Shown piece by piece: positions 1 to 10,336 of a DNA stretch of 64,000 bases; position 1 is the first letter of the stretch, and each line of letters opens with the position of its first letter. The stretch spans positions 62,001 through 126,000 of the forward strand of contig NZ_JAEQMU010000001.1 of the NCBI RefSeq assembly GCF_017908035.1. The letters run 5' to 3'. This DNA is from Sphingobacterium tabacisoli. Its GTDB lineage: Bacteria > Bacteroidota > Bacteroidia > Sphingobacteriales > Sphingobacteriaceae. The translations under genes were made by a program, and so were the position numbers. Below the pieces are notes generated by a model. The model had not been told where the DNA came from. It worked only from the letters and a program-made list of their open reading frames with translations, and made no database searches.

Positions 1-1
1 T

Positions 2-3000
2 TTTGCTGACCCTACAATAAAAAAAATAGGTGATACCTATTATATTTATGCAACTACGGACGGCACTGGGTGGGGGGCAGGACCTTCTCAAGTCTGGACT
101 TCAAAAGACTTTCTTAACTGGACAATACAACCTATGAATTGGCCTAATACACATTGGTACTGGGCTCCTGATATGACACAAGGGTATGACGGACGGTATT
201 ATCTGTATTACAGTCAACCTGTGGAAATATTTGGAGCAGTATCGGATACGCCTGTTGGTCCATGGGTCTCGATAGCCCCTGAAGGAAAATCAGTTATTCC
301 TAACTATCTAATCCCAGGTGTGATTACATTGGATGCGCAATCGTTTACCGATGATGATGGACGAATTTATATGTTTTGGGGAACATGGGGGATCTATCCG
401 GATCATGGTTGTGCAGTTGGCCTATTAAATAAGGATATGAAGAGTTTTGAGAAGATAGATCTTATCCCTAATACGGTGGCGAAAGAGTTTTTCGAAGCAC
501 CTATTATGTTTAAGAGGAATAACGTATATTATATGATGTATTCTTCTGGACATTGTGAAGATCATACTTATCGAGTGCAATATGTAAAGAGTACAACAGG
601 ACCAATGGGGCCATTCGAGTATCCTGATGAAAATCCAATTTTGGTGACTAATGAAGATGGTTCAATACATGGCCCTGGACATCATAGCATTTTGGAAGAG
701 GACGGACGTTTTTTCATTGTCTACCATCGACATAATAATCCCCATTCGGGCGGAGGATTCCATAGACAGGTAGCTGTTGATGAATTGTTTTTTACCGCCG
801 ATGGTAATATCGAAAAGGTCAAACCTACACACAAAGGTATACAGGATCTGATTAAGGGTAAAGGGCCTGAAGACTTGGCCCTGGGCAAACCTGTAAAAGC
901 TTCGTCTTATTACAATGAGGATTTTAGACCTTCTTTTGCAGTAGATCAGAATAATGGTACGCTTTGGCGTGCTGAAGAAAACCATCAGTCGGCATGGATG
1001 AGTGTGGATCTAGGTCAGGCTCAGGACGTGCAAACAGTATCTATCCAGTTTGAGTATCCAACATATGCTTATCAGTATACGGTAGAGACATCATTAGATG
1101 GACACAATTGGACTTTGTTTGTAGATCGGTCTGAAAATAATCGTTGGGGAAGCCCAATTCTCGAACATGGTCAAGTAAAGGCTCGTTATGTTCGCTTGAA
1201 TATCTTGAATACACAGCTAAAAGGACTACCTCGTGGCGTATGGAACATGATGGTATATGGTACACGGATGAAACAGGAGACCATTTGGTCGGATCCGCAA
1301 ACTATGCCTGAAATCACTAGAACTTTTGGAAATCTGTTGCATTTGGATGCCGGTGGATACCAAGAAGGACAGCGCCTTTCGATCATCGAAAATAAAGGAA
1401 TATTAGGTGACAAAATCAAATCGGAGCAAACGGTTTTGGTCAAAAACTACCAAGGAAGAAAGGCCTTTTTCTTTAATGGAGCTACAGCATTTCGTTCTAC
1501 ATTTGCCGTCCCACAGTCGCTGGAAGGTAATAGCCCCTATACGGTGTCTATGTGGGTGAACAATCCGACTGTTGGCCGATTTGAAGATGTTTTGGCTTGG
1601 TCCAAAGGAGGGCAAGATCTTACAAAGGCGGTCTTTGGCGTAGGTAATGATCCGCAACGGGGAGCTGTTGTGCATGGATCTTGGCCAGATCTAGGGTTTA
1701 AGCAGGCGCCGTCAGCTGATCAATGGCATCATGTTGTTATTTCTTTTGATGGATATATAGAACGTCTATTTGTGGACAATGTACTGCAAAGAGAGGAAAA
1801 TAGGATGTTGTTTGTTAGGACGGCTGATTCCTTTGTGATCGGTGCTTCAGACGCTTTTGATAACAATTTCTCAGGTTATCTGGCCGATCTACAGCTTTAT
1901 AATAAAGGCTTGTCAAGCGAAGAAATTTCAGCATTGTATATGCAGCAAGCGTCGCAGTCATCTTTCTTTGCAATACAAACAGATGATTTGGATTTAGGCG
2001 CTGTACATGTACTGAAGAATCACGGTTCTGATACGGGAGAGACAATTCGGTTGGCGGATGCTACCGTCAAAATTTTTGGCAAGCGTACGGCATTGGAAAT
2101 GGAGAAGATTGCCGACCCTAAGCTCCAAACGATATTAAAAAGCGAAGCTTATACATTGGATTTTGATTTATTTGATGGTAAGCAGTGGAATCATTATATC
2201 TTGATTCATAATAAGGATAATAATGTTTTGTATATCAATGGCCAACTGACTAAAGTTAGTAAGTTGAAAAATATTTTTGCTATAAAAGACAATTTGGTCG
2301 AGGTTAAATCAGCTATTCATTTCTTTAATGCTTACCGAGGAGCTTTATCTGCTACCGAAGCTTTAGGAAGATACCATATCTGGCAATCAATGTCGAAGGG
2401 CGTATTGGACGGATATAAACCTACGATATCCATTGCGCCACGGTACGTCAACGACACCGATGTATTCGTTCAATTAGCGGATAGTAAGGACGGATTGTCA
2501 TATTTGTTTTCTTCTGGAACCTCGAGTTCTGGATGGATCGATAAATCCTACTATTTGTTTAGTGAAGGTCAAACTGACAAAGCTGTTCAAGTAATTGTTA
2601 AGGATGAGTTTGGTAACGTCAGCGAAACCCTATCTGTTGTCTTACCGACGCATAAGCCAATGGTTTTGCCCGGGGTGCAATCTGTGGATAGGTTTGCTTT
2701 GCCGACAGTCAAGATCCCATTTTGGGATGCTTTTGAGACTAGTCCGAACTTGGACAGTACGAAAACCAATATCGAACTAAGCGATGCTGTATGGACAATA
2801 GGATCTAAGCATACGAAGTGGGAGGACGCGGAGTTGTTGCCTCCATTTGTCTATAAAGAGCTCTCTGGAGATTTTACATTGCAGGTGAAAGTGGATGATG
2901 TGGTCGGTTTGTCTACACAGACACGTTCGTCAAGCGAGTCCGGTATTATGATTCAAGATCCAGCGATAACTGGTTCTTATATTAACAATACGATTTTGAC

Positions 3001-3304
3001 TGGTTGGAATTTAGGTAATTTGGCGCGGAGTGTGGGGCATAGGCATCAAGAAGGCAACACGGGAAGTGGTCTCAATTTTGACCCCTATATCCAAGTACAG
3101 AAGGTGGGTGCGTATTTTTTTATTCGCTCGTCTGTAGATGGTAAGAAGTGGGAAGATTTACCAAATACACCCTTTAAGCGTGAAGACTTGATGAATAAAA
3201 AACTGAAAGTAGGTCTTTATCAGATTGCTACAAATAATCAAGAAGGTTATGGTAATTTTTCGGACGTAAAGTTTTTCCTAAACAACAGCCTTTTTTCTAA
3301 ATAA
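2..3304 (+). CDS. GH43 glycoside hydrolase with CBM-like modules (5' end outside window)
   Basis: Probable secreted alpha-L-arabinofuranosidase or beta-xylosidase acting on arabinose-containing polysaccharide. The reading frame is open from the first bases of the window, before the first ATG at 134, and already encodes FADPTI, the GH43 strand carrying the catalytic-base Asp; the true start and signal peptide therefore lie upstream. Counting from the Met at 134, the GH43 propeller fills about 1-240, with the general acid in FFEAP and the pKa-modulating Asp in ITLDAQSF. A discoidin (F5/8 type C, CBM32-like) domain follows at about 245-385, a LamG/concanavalin-like domain at about 425-605, a second similar region, and a C-terminal jelly roll at about 895-1056 like those ending beta-xylosidases. 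It precedes a SusC/SusD pair, as expected in a polysaccharide-utilisation locus. The family is clear; exact linkage specificity is not. Confidence 0.9.
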   Translation, partial: FADPTIKKIGDTYYIYATTDGTGWGAGPSQVWTSKDFLNWTIQPMNWPNTHWYWAPDMTQGYDGRYYLYYSQPVEIFGAVSDTPVGPWVSIAPEGKSVIPNYLIPGVITLDAQSFTDDDGRIYMFWGTWGIYPDHGCAVGLLNKDMKSFEKIDLIPNTVAKEFFEAPIMFKRNNVYYMMYSSGHCEDHTYRVQYVKSTTGPMGPFEYPDENPILVTNEDGSIHGPGHHSILEEDGRFFIVYHRHNNPHSGGGFHRQVAVDELFFTADGNIEKVKPTHKGIQDLIKGKGPEDLALGKPVKASSYYNEDFRPSFAVDQNNGTLWRAEENHQSAWMSVDLGQAQDVQTVSIQFEYPTYAYQYTVETSLDGHNWTLFVDRSENNRWGSPILEHGQVKARYVRLNILNTQLKGLPRGVWNMMVYGTRMKQETIWSDPQTMPEITRTFGNLLHLDAGGYQEGQRLSIIENKGILGDKIKSEQTVLVKNYQGRKAFFFNGATAFRSTFAVPQSLEGNSPYTVSMWVNNPTVGRFEDVLAWSKGGQDLTKAVFGVGNDPQRGAVVHGSWPDLGFKQAPSADQWHHVVISFDGYIERLFVDNVLQREENRMLFVRTADSFVIGASDAFDNNFSGYLADLQLYNKGLSSEEISALYMQQASQSSFFAIQTDDLDLGAVHVLKNHGSDTGETIRLADATVKIFGKRTALEMEKIADPKLQTILKSEAYTLDFDLFDGKQWNHYILIHNKDNNVLYINGQLTKVSKLKNIFAIKDNLVEVKSAIHFFNAYRGALSATEALGRYHIWQSMSKGVLDGYKPTISIAPRYVNDTDVFVQLADSKDGLSYLFSSGTSSSGWIDKSYYLFSEGQTDKAVQVIVKDEFGNVSETLSVVLPTHKPMVLPGVQSVDRFALPTVKIPFWDAFETSPNLDSTKTNIELSDAVWTIGSKHTKWEDAELLPPFVYKELSGDFTLQVKVDDVVGLSTQTRSSSESGIMIQDPAITGSYINNTILTGWNLGNLARSVGHRHQEGNTGSGLNFDPYIQVQKVGAYFFIRSSVDGKKWEDLPNTPFKREDLMNKKLKVGLYQIATNNQEGYGNFSDVKFFLNNSLFSK

Positions 3305-3332
3305 CACAATTTGAAATAAGCACATGCTTTTT

Positions 3333-3370
3333 AAAGAGGGCAGATAAAGTGAACTTTATCTGCCCTCTTT
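3333..3370 (+). terminator. Terminator-like hairpin after the GH43 gene
   Basis: An 18-bp perfect inverted repeat (arms 3333-3350 and 3353-3370) with almost no loop, ending in TTT, lies 28 bases after the GH43 stop codon. Confidence 0.75.
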
Positions 3371-3858
3371 GCTTTCAAGGATTACTGATTCTATCCAGCC
3401 GTATTCTATTTTGGTTATAATTTAGTTGGCATTGGTTAATTTTTGATTGAATTTACCAATTTAAGTCAAGTAATTTTATTCTATCAATTTATAACTAATA
3501 CTTAAACAGTGAATTATGAAGAACGAGGATCCTTTGTTTACCATCGTTTTATTTTCATTTGATAGACAACTTACAGGGGGGAGGTGTGATACTATGGAGA
3601 GGACTATGGAAAGAGCGACTTTATACTCATCATCTATGAAGTTGATTGCCCAATTGTATAATCAGGTGGCATCTACTCAGTTGTCCAGAAGAAAAATCTA
3701 TTTTAATAGAAGTGGTTGATGTGATTAATTTACTTATTATTTAATATTTTAATCTATATAGGAAATTTACTGAAGATGTTGTATTTCTTGTTAAATTTTG
3801 AATTCCTTTCCCCACATTTTTTATTAACTAATTATTTGTTAAAATAACCCTGAAATTT
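3371..3858. other. Intergenic region upstream of susC
   Basis: AT-rich spacer of about 490 bases. A 67-codon ORF at 3516-3719 has no recognisable domain or convincing ribosome site and I do not call it a gene. An inverted repeat TTAAC-N9-GTTAA at 3824-3842 sits just before the susC start and could be an operator, but the base composition makes chance likely. The susC promoter must lie here; I see no unambiguous TANNTTTG element. Confidence 0.4.
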
Positions 3859-6800
3859 ATGAAATATTTTGTGATTTTTTCACTTCTAATATGGTGCATG
3901 AGTTCAAGTGCACAACAAAAAAGCCAGTTGTCTGGAGTAGTGCGAGATGGTAATCAGTTACCTATACATGGAGCGACCATGTTACTTGAGATGGAAAAAA
4001 TGAAATTTTTAAGTTTGAAAGATGGTTCCTTTAATTTCCAGTATAACGCTGGCGATCGTTTGATAATATCGGCTGTTGGTTTTAGAAATGATACCATCCC
4101 GTTGATTGATCAAAGCCGTTTAGAGATTAATCTTGTAAATTCATCCGAAGATATAGATCAGGTAGTTGTCGTTGGCTATGGACAGCAGAAGAAAGTTAGC
4201 GTAACAGGAGCGATTGCTTCAATTGGAACAAAGGAACTACAACAAAGTCCAGTAGCGAATTTAAGTAATGCATTGGCAGGCCGTTTACCTGGATTAATTA
4301 CCTTACAGAATAGCGGTGAGCCTGGCTACGATGGAGCCCAGCTTTGGATTCGTGGTATGGCAACTTTTACGGGTAGTACAAGTCCGTTGATCCTTGTTGA
4401 TGGTGTTGAGAGATCCTTTTCTAGTCTTGATGCAAATGAAGTGGAAAGTATTTCTATTCTAAAGGATGCATCTTCTACAGCTGTATATGGAGTTAGAGGC
4501 GCTAATGGCGTTGTATTAGTGACGACTAGGAGAGGTGCTGCGCAAAAGCCAAATATTACTTTTACGGCACAGTCTGGAATCCAGACTCCGACAAGATTGC
4601 CACAGTATTTAGATTCGTATGACGCACTAACTTTGTTTAGGGAAGGGCTAATTAATGATGGACTAAATTATGCGCAATATACAGATGAATATCTTAATAA
4701 ATTTCGTGATCGTACCAAACCTGCATATGAATACCTCTATCCTAATGTAAACTGGGTAGAGACAATGTTGAAAGATAACTCAAGTATGAACCAGGCAAAT
4801 TTAAATGTAGGGGGTGGTACAGAACGTGCGCGGTATTTTGTCTCATTGTCATGGCTGAAGCAGAATGGGCTATATAAGTTTGAAGATCGTGTAAAAGACT
4901 ATGACATCCAAGCCGCATCAAATCGTTATAACTTTAGATCTAATGTCGACTTGGATGTCACAAAAAATCTGAAAGTTGAATTAAATATTGGAACAATAAT
5001 ACGTGACAATAATTACCCGAATGTTAGCGCTGGAAGTATTTTTGGAATGCTACAATCGACTCCTCCATGGTTATATCCATTGACAAACCCTGATGGTTCG
5101 ATACCGCACTTAGATTCTAAAGCGCACAGCCCTTATGGGCAGATGACGGCTCGAGGATATCAGCGCAATTTTTGGAATAATTTTCAATCTACAGCAGGAT
5201 TTAATTTTAATATGCCATTTATTACTGAGGGATTAAGTGCTCGGGCAAGGGTATCTTTTGATGTAAGTGGATATCGAAATGTCGTACGTAATAAAAATGT
5301 ATGGAATTATCAATGGACGATCGCAGATGAAAATGAAACAGATCTTTCAAAGGGAGTCTATCGACGTATTTTTGAAGGAACGAATACATTGTCTTATGAT
5401 GTGTCAGCAAACCAGAGTAGAAGAACTCTGCTAGAAGCATCGTTAAATTACAACAGAAAATTTTCGGAGAAACATGAGGTAACTGGTATGTTGTTGTATA
5501 CTCAACAGAGTTTTTTTGATCAAGTAGGCTCGGGAAATGCAATCGGTGGATTACCAATGAAATATAATGGCCTGGTAGGACGACTTACTTATGGTTTATT
5601 AGATCGCTATTTTTCAGAAGTAAATTTTGGCTATAATGGTTCGGAAAATTTTCCAGAAGGACAACGTTATGCATTATTCCCTTCCTTATCGTTAGCTTGG
5701 GTGATGTCAGAAGAGAGTTTTGCAAAAAACTATTTGTCTTCCTTTAATTTATTGAAAATTAGGGGGTCAGCTGGTTTGGTAGGAAACGATCAAATTGGTG
5801 GACGCCGCTTTTTGTATCAAAGCACTTGGGAGCAGGGGGCTGCTGGTTATCAATTTGGTAAAGATTACAATGGCGTATGGTATGGCGGAGCTACTGAGGG
5901 GCAGTATGGAAATCCTATTGTCACTTGGGAAAAGGCTTGGAAATATAATCTTGGACTAGACTTGGGAGTATTTGAAAACAAATTGACAATGACAGGAGAT
6001 GTGTTTTATGAAAAGCGTAGTAATATCTTGGCTGCACCCGGAACAATGCCTTCAACAGTGGGATTGACTAGTTTACCTTTATTGAATTTAGGTGTAGTTG
6101 AAAACAAAGGCTTTGAACTAGAGTTGCAGTATAGAAGTCGTATCGGAGAGATGGGGTATTTTCTCAAAGGGAATTTTTCTTATGCAAAAAATAAGATTTT
6201 GGAGATGGATGAGGCTTCTTATATTGGACGAGAGTATAGAAGACAAACAGGAAGAAGCGTGAATGATCAATATGGATTAATAGCAGAAGGTTTGTTTCAA
6301 TCTCAAGAAGATATTGATAAAAGTGCTGATCAAACTTCATATGGACGTATCATACCTGGTGATATTAAATATAAGGATATGAATGGTGATGGGGTTATTA
6401 ATGAGTTGGATCGTGCGTATTTCGGAAAAGAGTCAATCCCTACAAAGATTTTGGGTTTTGCGATGGGAGTGAATTATAAAAATTTTGATATTAGTATTCT
6501 TCTTCAAGGTGGTTTTGGAGGAAATGTTTGGCTCACAGGTGATGTTGTATGGCCATTTTCTGGCGATGTTGGTGTATTAGCTGATGTAAAAGATAACTAT
6601 TGGACTATAGATAATCCTAATGCTAAATATCCAAGACTTTCTTCTTCCAACAATGTTAATAACAATCAAATTTCTTCGTTTTGGGTAACTTCGAGAGATT
6701 ATTTACGATTAAAAAATGCAGAAATAGGTTATTCAGTTCCTTCGTCTTGGCTCAATAAATATAATATTCGAAGCTTAAGGTTGTTTGCTACAGGGATCAA

Positions 6801-6909
6801 TTTACTTACTTGGGATAAACTGAAAATATTTGATCCAGAAATTCCGAACGATTCTAGAAATTACCCACAGCAAAGGGTAATGAATTTTGGACTTAGTTTA
6901 GGTTTTTAA
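3859..6909 (+). CDS. SusC/RagA-family TonB-dependent outer membrane receptor
   Basis: Outer-membrane importer for oligosaccharides, energised through TonB, that works with the SusD-like lipoprotein encoded 28 bases downstream. The 1016-residue product starts with a signal peptide ending near SSSAQQ, followed by a CarboxypepD_reg-like beta-sandwich (about 20-105). A plug domain has the usual VVVVGYGQQKK and the RGMATF and YGVRGANGVVLVTT segments, and a long beta-barrel ends in an aromatic residue (GLSLGF). Length is normal for SusC. Position between a GH43 enzyme and arabinose catabolic genes suggests arabino-oligosaccharides as the ligand; that is inference. Confidence 0.95.
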   Translation: MKYFVIFSLLIWCMSSSAQQKSQLSGVVRDGNQLPIHGATMLLEMEKMKFLSLKDGSFNFQYNAGDRLIISAVGFRNDTIPLIDQSRLEINLVNSSEDIDQVVVVGYGQQKKVSVTGAIASIGTKELQQSPVANLSNALAGRLPGLITLQNSGEPGYDGAQLWIRGMATFTGSTSPLILVDGVERSFSSLDANEVESISILKDASSTAVYGVRGANGVVLVTTRRGAAQKPNITFTAQSGIQTPTRLPQYLDSYDALTLFREGLINDGLNYAQYTDEYLNKFRDRTKPAYEYLYPNVNWVETMLKDNSSMNQANLNVGGGTERARYFVSLSWLKQNGLYKFEDRVKDYDIQAASNRYNFRSNVDLDVTKNLKVELNIGTIIRDNNYPNVSAGSIFGMLQSTPPWLYPLTNPDGSIPHLDSKAHSPYGQMTARGYQRNFWNNFQSTAGFNFNMPFITEGLSARARVSFDVSGYRNVVRNKNVWNYQWTIADENETDLSKGVYRRIFEGTNTLSYDVSANQSRRTLLEASLNYNRKFSEKHEVTGMLLYTQQSFFDQVGSGNAIGGLPMKYNGLVGRLTYGLLDRYFSEVNFGYNGSENFPEGQRYALFPSLSLAWVMSEESFAKNYLSSFNLLKIRGSAGLVGNDQIGGRRFLYQSTWEQGAAGYQFGKDYNGVWYGGATEGQYGNPIVTWEKAWKYNLGLDLGVFENKLTMTGDVFYEKRSNILAAPGTMPSTVGLTSLPLLNLGVVENKGFELELQYRSRIGEMGYFLKGNFSYAKNKILEMDEASYIGREYRRQTGRSVNDQYGLIAEGLFQSQEDIDKSADQTSYGRIIPGDIKYKDMNGDGVINELDRAYFGKESIPTKILGFAMGVNYKNFDISILLQGGFGGNVWLTGDVVWPFSGDVGVLADVKDNYWTIDNPNAKYPRLSSSNNVNNNQISSFWVTSRDYLRLKNAEIGYSVPSSWLNKYNIRSLRLFATGINLLTWDKLKIFDPEIPNDSRNYPQQRVMNFGLSLGF

Positions 6910-6937
6910 TTTGTATTAATTATAAAGAATTTAAGCG

Positions 6938-8824
6938 ATGAAAACATATATCAATAAGATTATAGGTATTTTAAATTTAGTGACAATCCTTTTACTTGCT
7001 AGCTGTAGCAAATTTCTGGATGTGGTACCAGCAGAATTAGTGACTGAAGATAAGATTTGGACTGATATAAATAGCGCAAATACGGTTTTAGCACATTTAT
7101 ATACGCGACTGCCAAATGAGCTCCATGAAAATGGTAATACGATCAGCGAGACAAGCCCTGCCTCTGATGAATCTTATCACCACTGGTATGCAGGATCTCC
7201 TTCGGAAAAGTATAATTTGGGTGCTTGGAATGCAGCAGATAATCCTTTTGGTGAGTGGGAGTCGAGATATCAGGATATTCGGAAAGCGAATATCTTTTTA
7301 GAGAAAATAGAAAGTGTTCCTATTCCTCCGGATCAGTCACAGCAGTATACTGCTCGTATTCCACACTATATCGCCGAAGCTAGATTTTTGCGAGCAATTT
7401 ATCATTTTGAATTGTTTAAGCGGTATGGGGCTATTCCAATCATTACCCAGTCTATAGAGTATTCGGATAAGTCGACATGGAATGTGGCGAGGAATTCGGT
7501 AGAAGAGGTAGTCGATTTTATCGTTTCAGAATGCGAAGATATTGCACCAAAGTTATTATTGAAACATCCTGATGGAGATCTGGGCCGGATTAATAGAGGG
7601 GCAGCGTTAGCCTTGTCAGCTAAAACTCTGTTATATGCCGCTAGCCCTCTTTTTAATGGCAATGCGATGTATGCTAACGTAAAAAACAAAGATGGGAAGC
7701 TTTTATTCCCGCAATCTTACGATCGCGAAAAATGGAAGAGAGCAGCTGATGCTGCAAAAAAAGTTTTGGATTTGGATTATAAGCTTTATAAGCCCCTAAC
7801 TAACGATCCAATCAATGGTTATGCAAAGTTGTTTTATTCGAGGGATTGGGAAGAAGTTATTTTGCCTTATAACCTGCCTAATACAAAGTTTATAGAACAA
7901 AATCATTTGCCTTATGGTGGATCTTTTCTAGGGTGGAGCAAATTTAGCCCTACACAAGAGTTGATCGATAGTTATGAAACAAAAACGGGTTATCCAATTA
8001 ATCATCCAAATTCAGGTTACAAGGAAGACGGAACTGTCTCCGAATGGATATGGGCAATTGACGGAACTACAAATTGGGTGTGGATGACTGATATGTCAAA
8101 TATGTACAAAGATAGAGATCCTCGGTTTTATGCAAGTATAGGTTTTCACAACAGTTTTTGGGTACAGAGTCGTAATACCAGAGCTATAAAACTTGCGTGG
8201 TGGGGCAATGGAAAAGCTTACGGATCAAATGGATGGCCAATGCAGGGTGGAGGGACTACATCCATAACGGGGTACACCATCAAAAAATGGTGTGATCCAA
8301 CAGTAGATATTCAAAATTGGTATACTTCTCCAGATGCGAAGCGGAATTATCCTATTTTTAGATTAGCAGAGTTTTATTTAGCTTATGCTGAAGCTCTAAA
8401 CGAATACCATGATGGTCCTAACGCCGATGCGTTTTCAGCAATAAATGCTGTGAGAAAACGTGTAGATATGCCTGACTTGCCGGTTATTCCTGAAGATAAC
8501 ATAAAGGATGGTTTCAGGAAGCGGGTTCAGAATGAAAAAAGAGTGGAATTTGCTTTTGAGGGACACCGATTTTGGGATGTAAGGAGATGGATGCTAGGTA
8601 CCCAATACTTTAACGGATCTGTTCATGGACTAAACGCTAGACCCACTGCCAGTGAACTTTCGGCTACTGGATTGGATGTGAATGGCGAAGAGGCGGGAGC
8701 GGCTGTGTTTTACAAACGCGTAGCTTTTCAAAAAAGAGTATTTTTAGATAGACATTACCTCATGCCTATTCCGATTTCAGAGATGGATAAAAATATAGAA
8801 TTGGTGCAAAATTTTGGATGGTAA
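6938..8824 (+). CDS. SusD/RagB-family glycan-binding lipoprotein
   Basis: Surface lipoprotein that captures the glycan and hands it to the partner SusC barrel. The 628-residue product has a lipoprotein signal with lipobox LLASC at about residues 18-22, then SKFLDVVP, the hallmark start of mature SusD proteins. The four-TPR helical core and the C-terminal block follow (FRLAEFYLAYAEALNE, RNEKR-like RVQNEKRVEFAFEGHRFWDVRRW, and LMPIP near the end). It is in an operon with the SusC gene. Substrate specificity is inferred from the neighbouring arabinose genes. Confidence 0.95.
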   Translation: MKTYINKIIGILNLVTILLLASCSKFLDVVPAELVTEDKIWTDINSANTVLAHLYTRLPNELHENGNTISETSPASDESYHHWYAGSPSEKYNLGAWNAADNPFGEWESRYQDIRKANIFLEKIESVPIPPDQSQQYTARIPHYIAEARFLRAIYHFELFKRYGAIPIITQSIEYSDKSTWNVARNSVEEVVDFIVSECEDIAPKLLLKHPDGDLGRINRGAALALSAKTLLYAASPLFNGNAMYANVKNKDGKLLFPQSYDREKWKRAADAAKKVLDLDYKLYKPLTNDPINGYAKLFYSRDWEEVILPYNLPNTKFIEQNHLPYGGSFLGWSKFSPTQELIDSYETKTGYPINHPNSGYKEDGTVSEWIWAIDGTTNWVWMTDMSNMYKDRDPRFYASIGFHNSFWVQSRNTRAIKLAWWGNGKAYGSNGWPMQGGGTTSITGYTIKKWCDPTVDIQNWYTSPDAKRNYPIFRLAEFYLAYAEALNEYHDGPNADAFSAINAVRKRVDMPDLPVIPEDNIKDGFRKRVQNEKRVEFAFEGHRFWDVRRWMLGTQYFNGSVHGLNARPTASELSATGLDVNGEEAGAAVFYKRVAFQKRVFLDRHYLMPIPISEMDKNIELVQNFGW

Positions 8825-8884
8825 TGGTCTTATGCATTATTCATCCTGATAGAGTAAGATAGATAAATGATATAGAAGAAAAAA

Positions 8885-10273
8885 ATGAAAAGAGAATTAC
8901 TTGTACTAATGATATTGATCTTGTATCAATTTGCGATTTGTTGTAAAGCGAATGGTATTAAAGCGGATGATACTAATGTAAGTCCTGTTGAGTCTAACGC
9001 AAAAAAACTTTATCTCCCGCAAGAAATATATCGTGTTCCTGATGGTAACGATTATAACGACAAAAACAGCGAGTTTAGTCACCATCGTAAAGTCGAATCT
9101 GCTGATGTAGCTATTTTTTGGGCAAAAGAGTATGGGGATGATCCTAAGCACCATGAATTGGAGTCTAAAAGATTTGATCCAGTTATTATTTTGAATGAAT
9201 GTGATCGCTTTTATGCCCATTATAGAGATGTCACACAAATGGTAAAGAAAGGAAATTCTTTGTCAGACAAATACAAGCTACTCTTTTTTGTGATCGGAGG
9301 AGATGAAGGTACCGCGTTCGGAGGCGGGGCAGCTGACTCTGTTGGTGTAATGTGGGCATCTTCATTACGCTTGCAATACTCACCTTATGGAGCGGTAGCA
9401 CATGAGATGGCCCACTGTTTTCAATACTTAGCAAAATGCGATGGAAATTGGGCGTATTCTACTCCTTTAGAAGGAAGTAAAGGGCATTCCATTTTTGAAA
9501 TGACCGCCCAATATATGTTATGGCAGGTGTATCCTGAATGGTTGACTTTTGAGAACTACCACTTAAACAGTTTCATGCAAAAAACGCATTATGCTTTTTT
9601 GCATGAAACCAATATGTATCATGCAGCACAGGTATTGGAGTACTGGTCTATGAAACAAGGTCCAGATTTTGCAGGCCGACTCTGGCGTGAATCGGGTATA
9701 GGAGAAGATCCGGTAAAAACCTACAAACGCTTGACCAACATGGAACAAAGCGCTTTTAATGATGAGATGTTTGATGGATATAGAAGATTTATGACGTGGG
9801 ATCTGGATCGGATAGCGTACGTGATGCGACCTTACGCCAATCAGCATTTCACTAAATTGGAGTCCGCCGAGGGTGGGTGGTACAAAATTGCTTCAACCCA
9901 TGCCCCTCAAAATTACGGGTACAATGGAATCAAATTAGATGGGTTTTCTGATGGAGGTATTCTTGAGTTAGATTTTCGAGGATTAGTTGGTGCTGATGGG
10001 TATCGTGCAATTGATTTAGATAATGCTGGTTGGCGTTATGGTTTCGTGGCATCAACTGCAGAAGGAACATGTTTCTACAGTAATGTGGGATCGGAGAAGC
10101 AGGGAAAGATTGAATTTGTTGTTCCGAAGGATACGAAATATCTCTGGTTGGTTGTTTCTGGAGCACCAAAAGAACATAAAGTGCACTTAGTGGATGGTGA
10201 TGAATCTAATGATGAACAATGGCCTTATGCTATAAAGTTAAGAGGTGCCTCTGTGGATAAAAGTATGTTGTAA
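8885..10273 (+). CDS. DUF6055-like exported protein with HExxH motif
   Basis: Exported protein of 462 residues at the end of the SusC/SusD operon. A hydrophobic N-terminus (residues 1-19) ends in CC, which suits a signal or lipoprotein peptide. The central region resembles the DUF6055 family of Bacteroidota. At residues 173-177 it contains HEMAH, an HExxH zincin-type motif, with a candidate third ligand Glu205 in IFEMTAQ; this looks like a metallopeptidase fold, although activity is not shown. The C-terminal 130 residues look like a beta-sandwich binding module. Its position in a polysaccharide locus suggests a role in arabinan or arabinogalactan-protein processing. Family recognition is by eye and moderately sure. 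Confidence 0.65.
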   Translation: MKRELLVLMILILYQFAICCKANGIKADDTNVSPVESNAKKLYLPQEIYRVPDGNDYNDKNSEFSHHRKVESADVAIFWAKEYGDDPKHHELESKRFDPVIILNECDRFYAHYRDVTQMVKKGNSLSDKYKLLFFVIGGDEGTAFGGGAADSVGVMWASSLRLQYSPYGAVAHEMAHCFQYLAKCDGNWAYSTPLEGSKGHSIFEMTAQYMLWQVYPEWLTFENYHLNSFMQKTHYAFLHETNMYHAAQVLEYWSMKQGPDFAGRLWRESGIGEDPVKTYKRLTNMEQSAFNDEMFDGYRRFMTWDLDRIAYVMRPYANQHFTKLESAEGGWYKIASTHAPQNYGYNGIKLDGFSDGGILELDFRGLVGADGYRAIDLDNAGWRYGFVASTAEGTCFYSNVGSEKQGKIEFVVPKDTKYLWLVVSGAPKEHKVHLVDGDESNDEQWPYAIKLRGASVDKSML

Positions 10274-10281
10274 ATTTTCTT

Positions 10282-10335
10282 CCTTTAAATAAAACGAGTC
10301 CTTATCGTACGATAAGGACTCGTTTTATTTAAAGG
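10282..10335. terminator. Bidirectional terminator, 54-bp perfect palindrome
   Basis: A perfect 54-base palindrome centred between 10308 and 10309 separates two convergent genes. Its A/T-rich outer arms give a U-tract on either strand, so it can terminate both the SusC/SusD operon and araR. Confidence 0.85.
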
Positions 10336-10336
10336 C

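Noticed and set aside
3516..3719. 67-codon ORF between the GH43 and susC genes
   Set aside because: No domain, no convincing start context, and composition not protein-like; more likely part of the susC control region.
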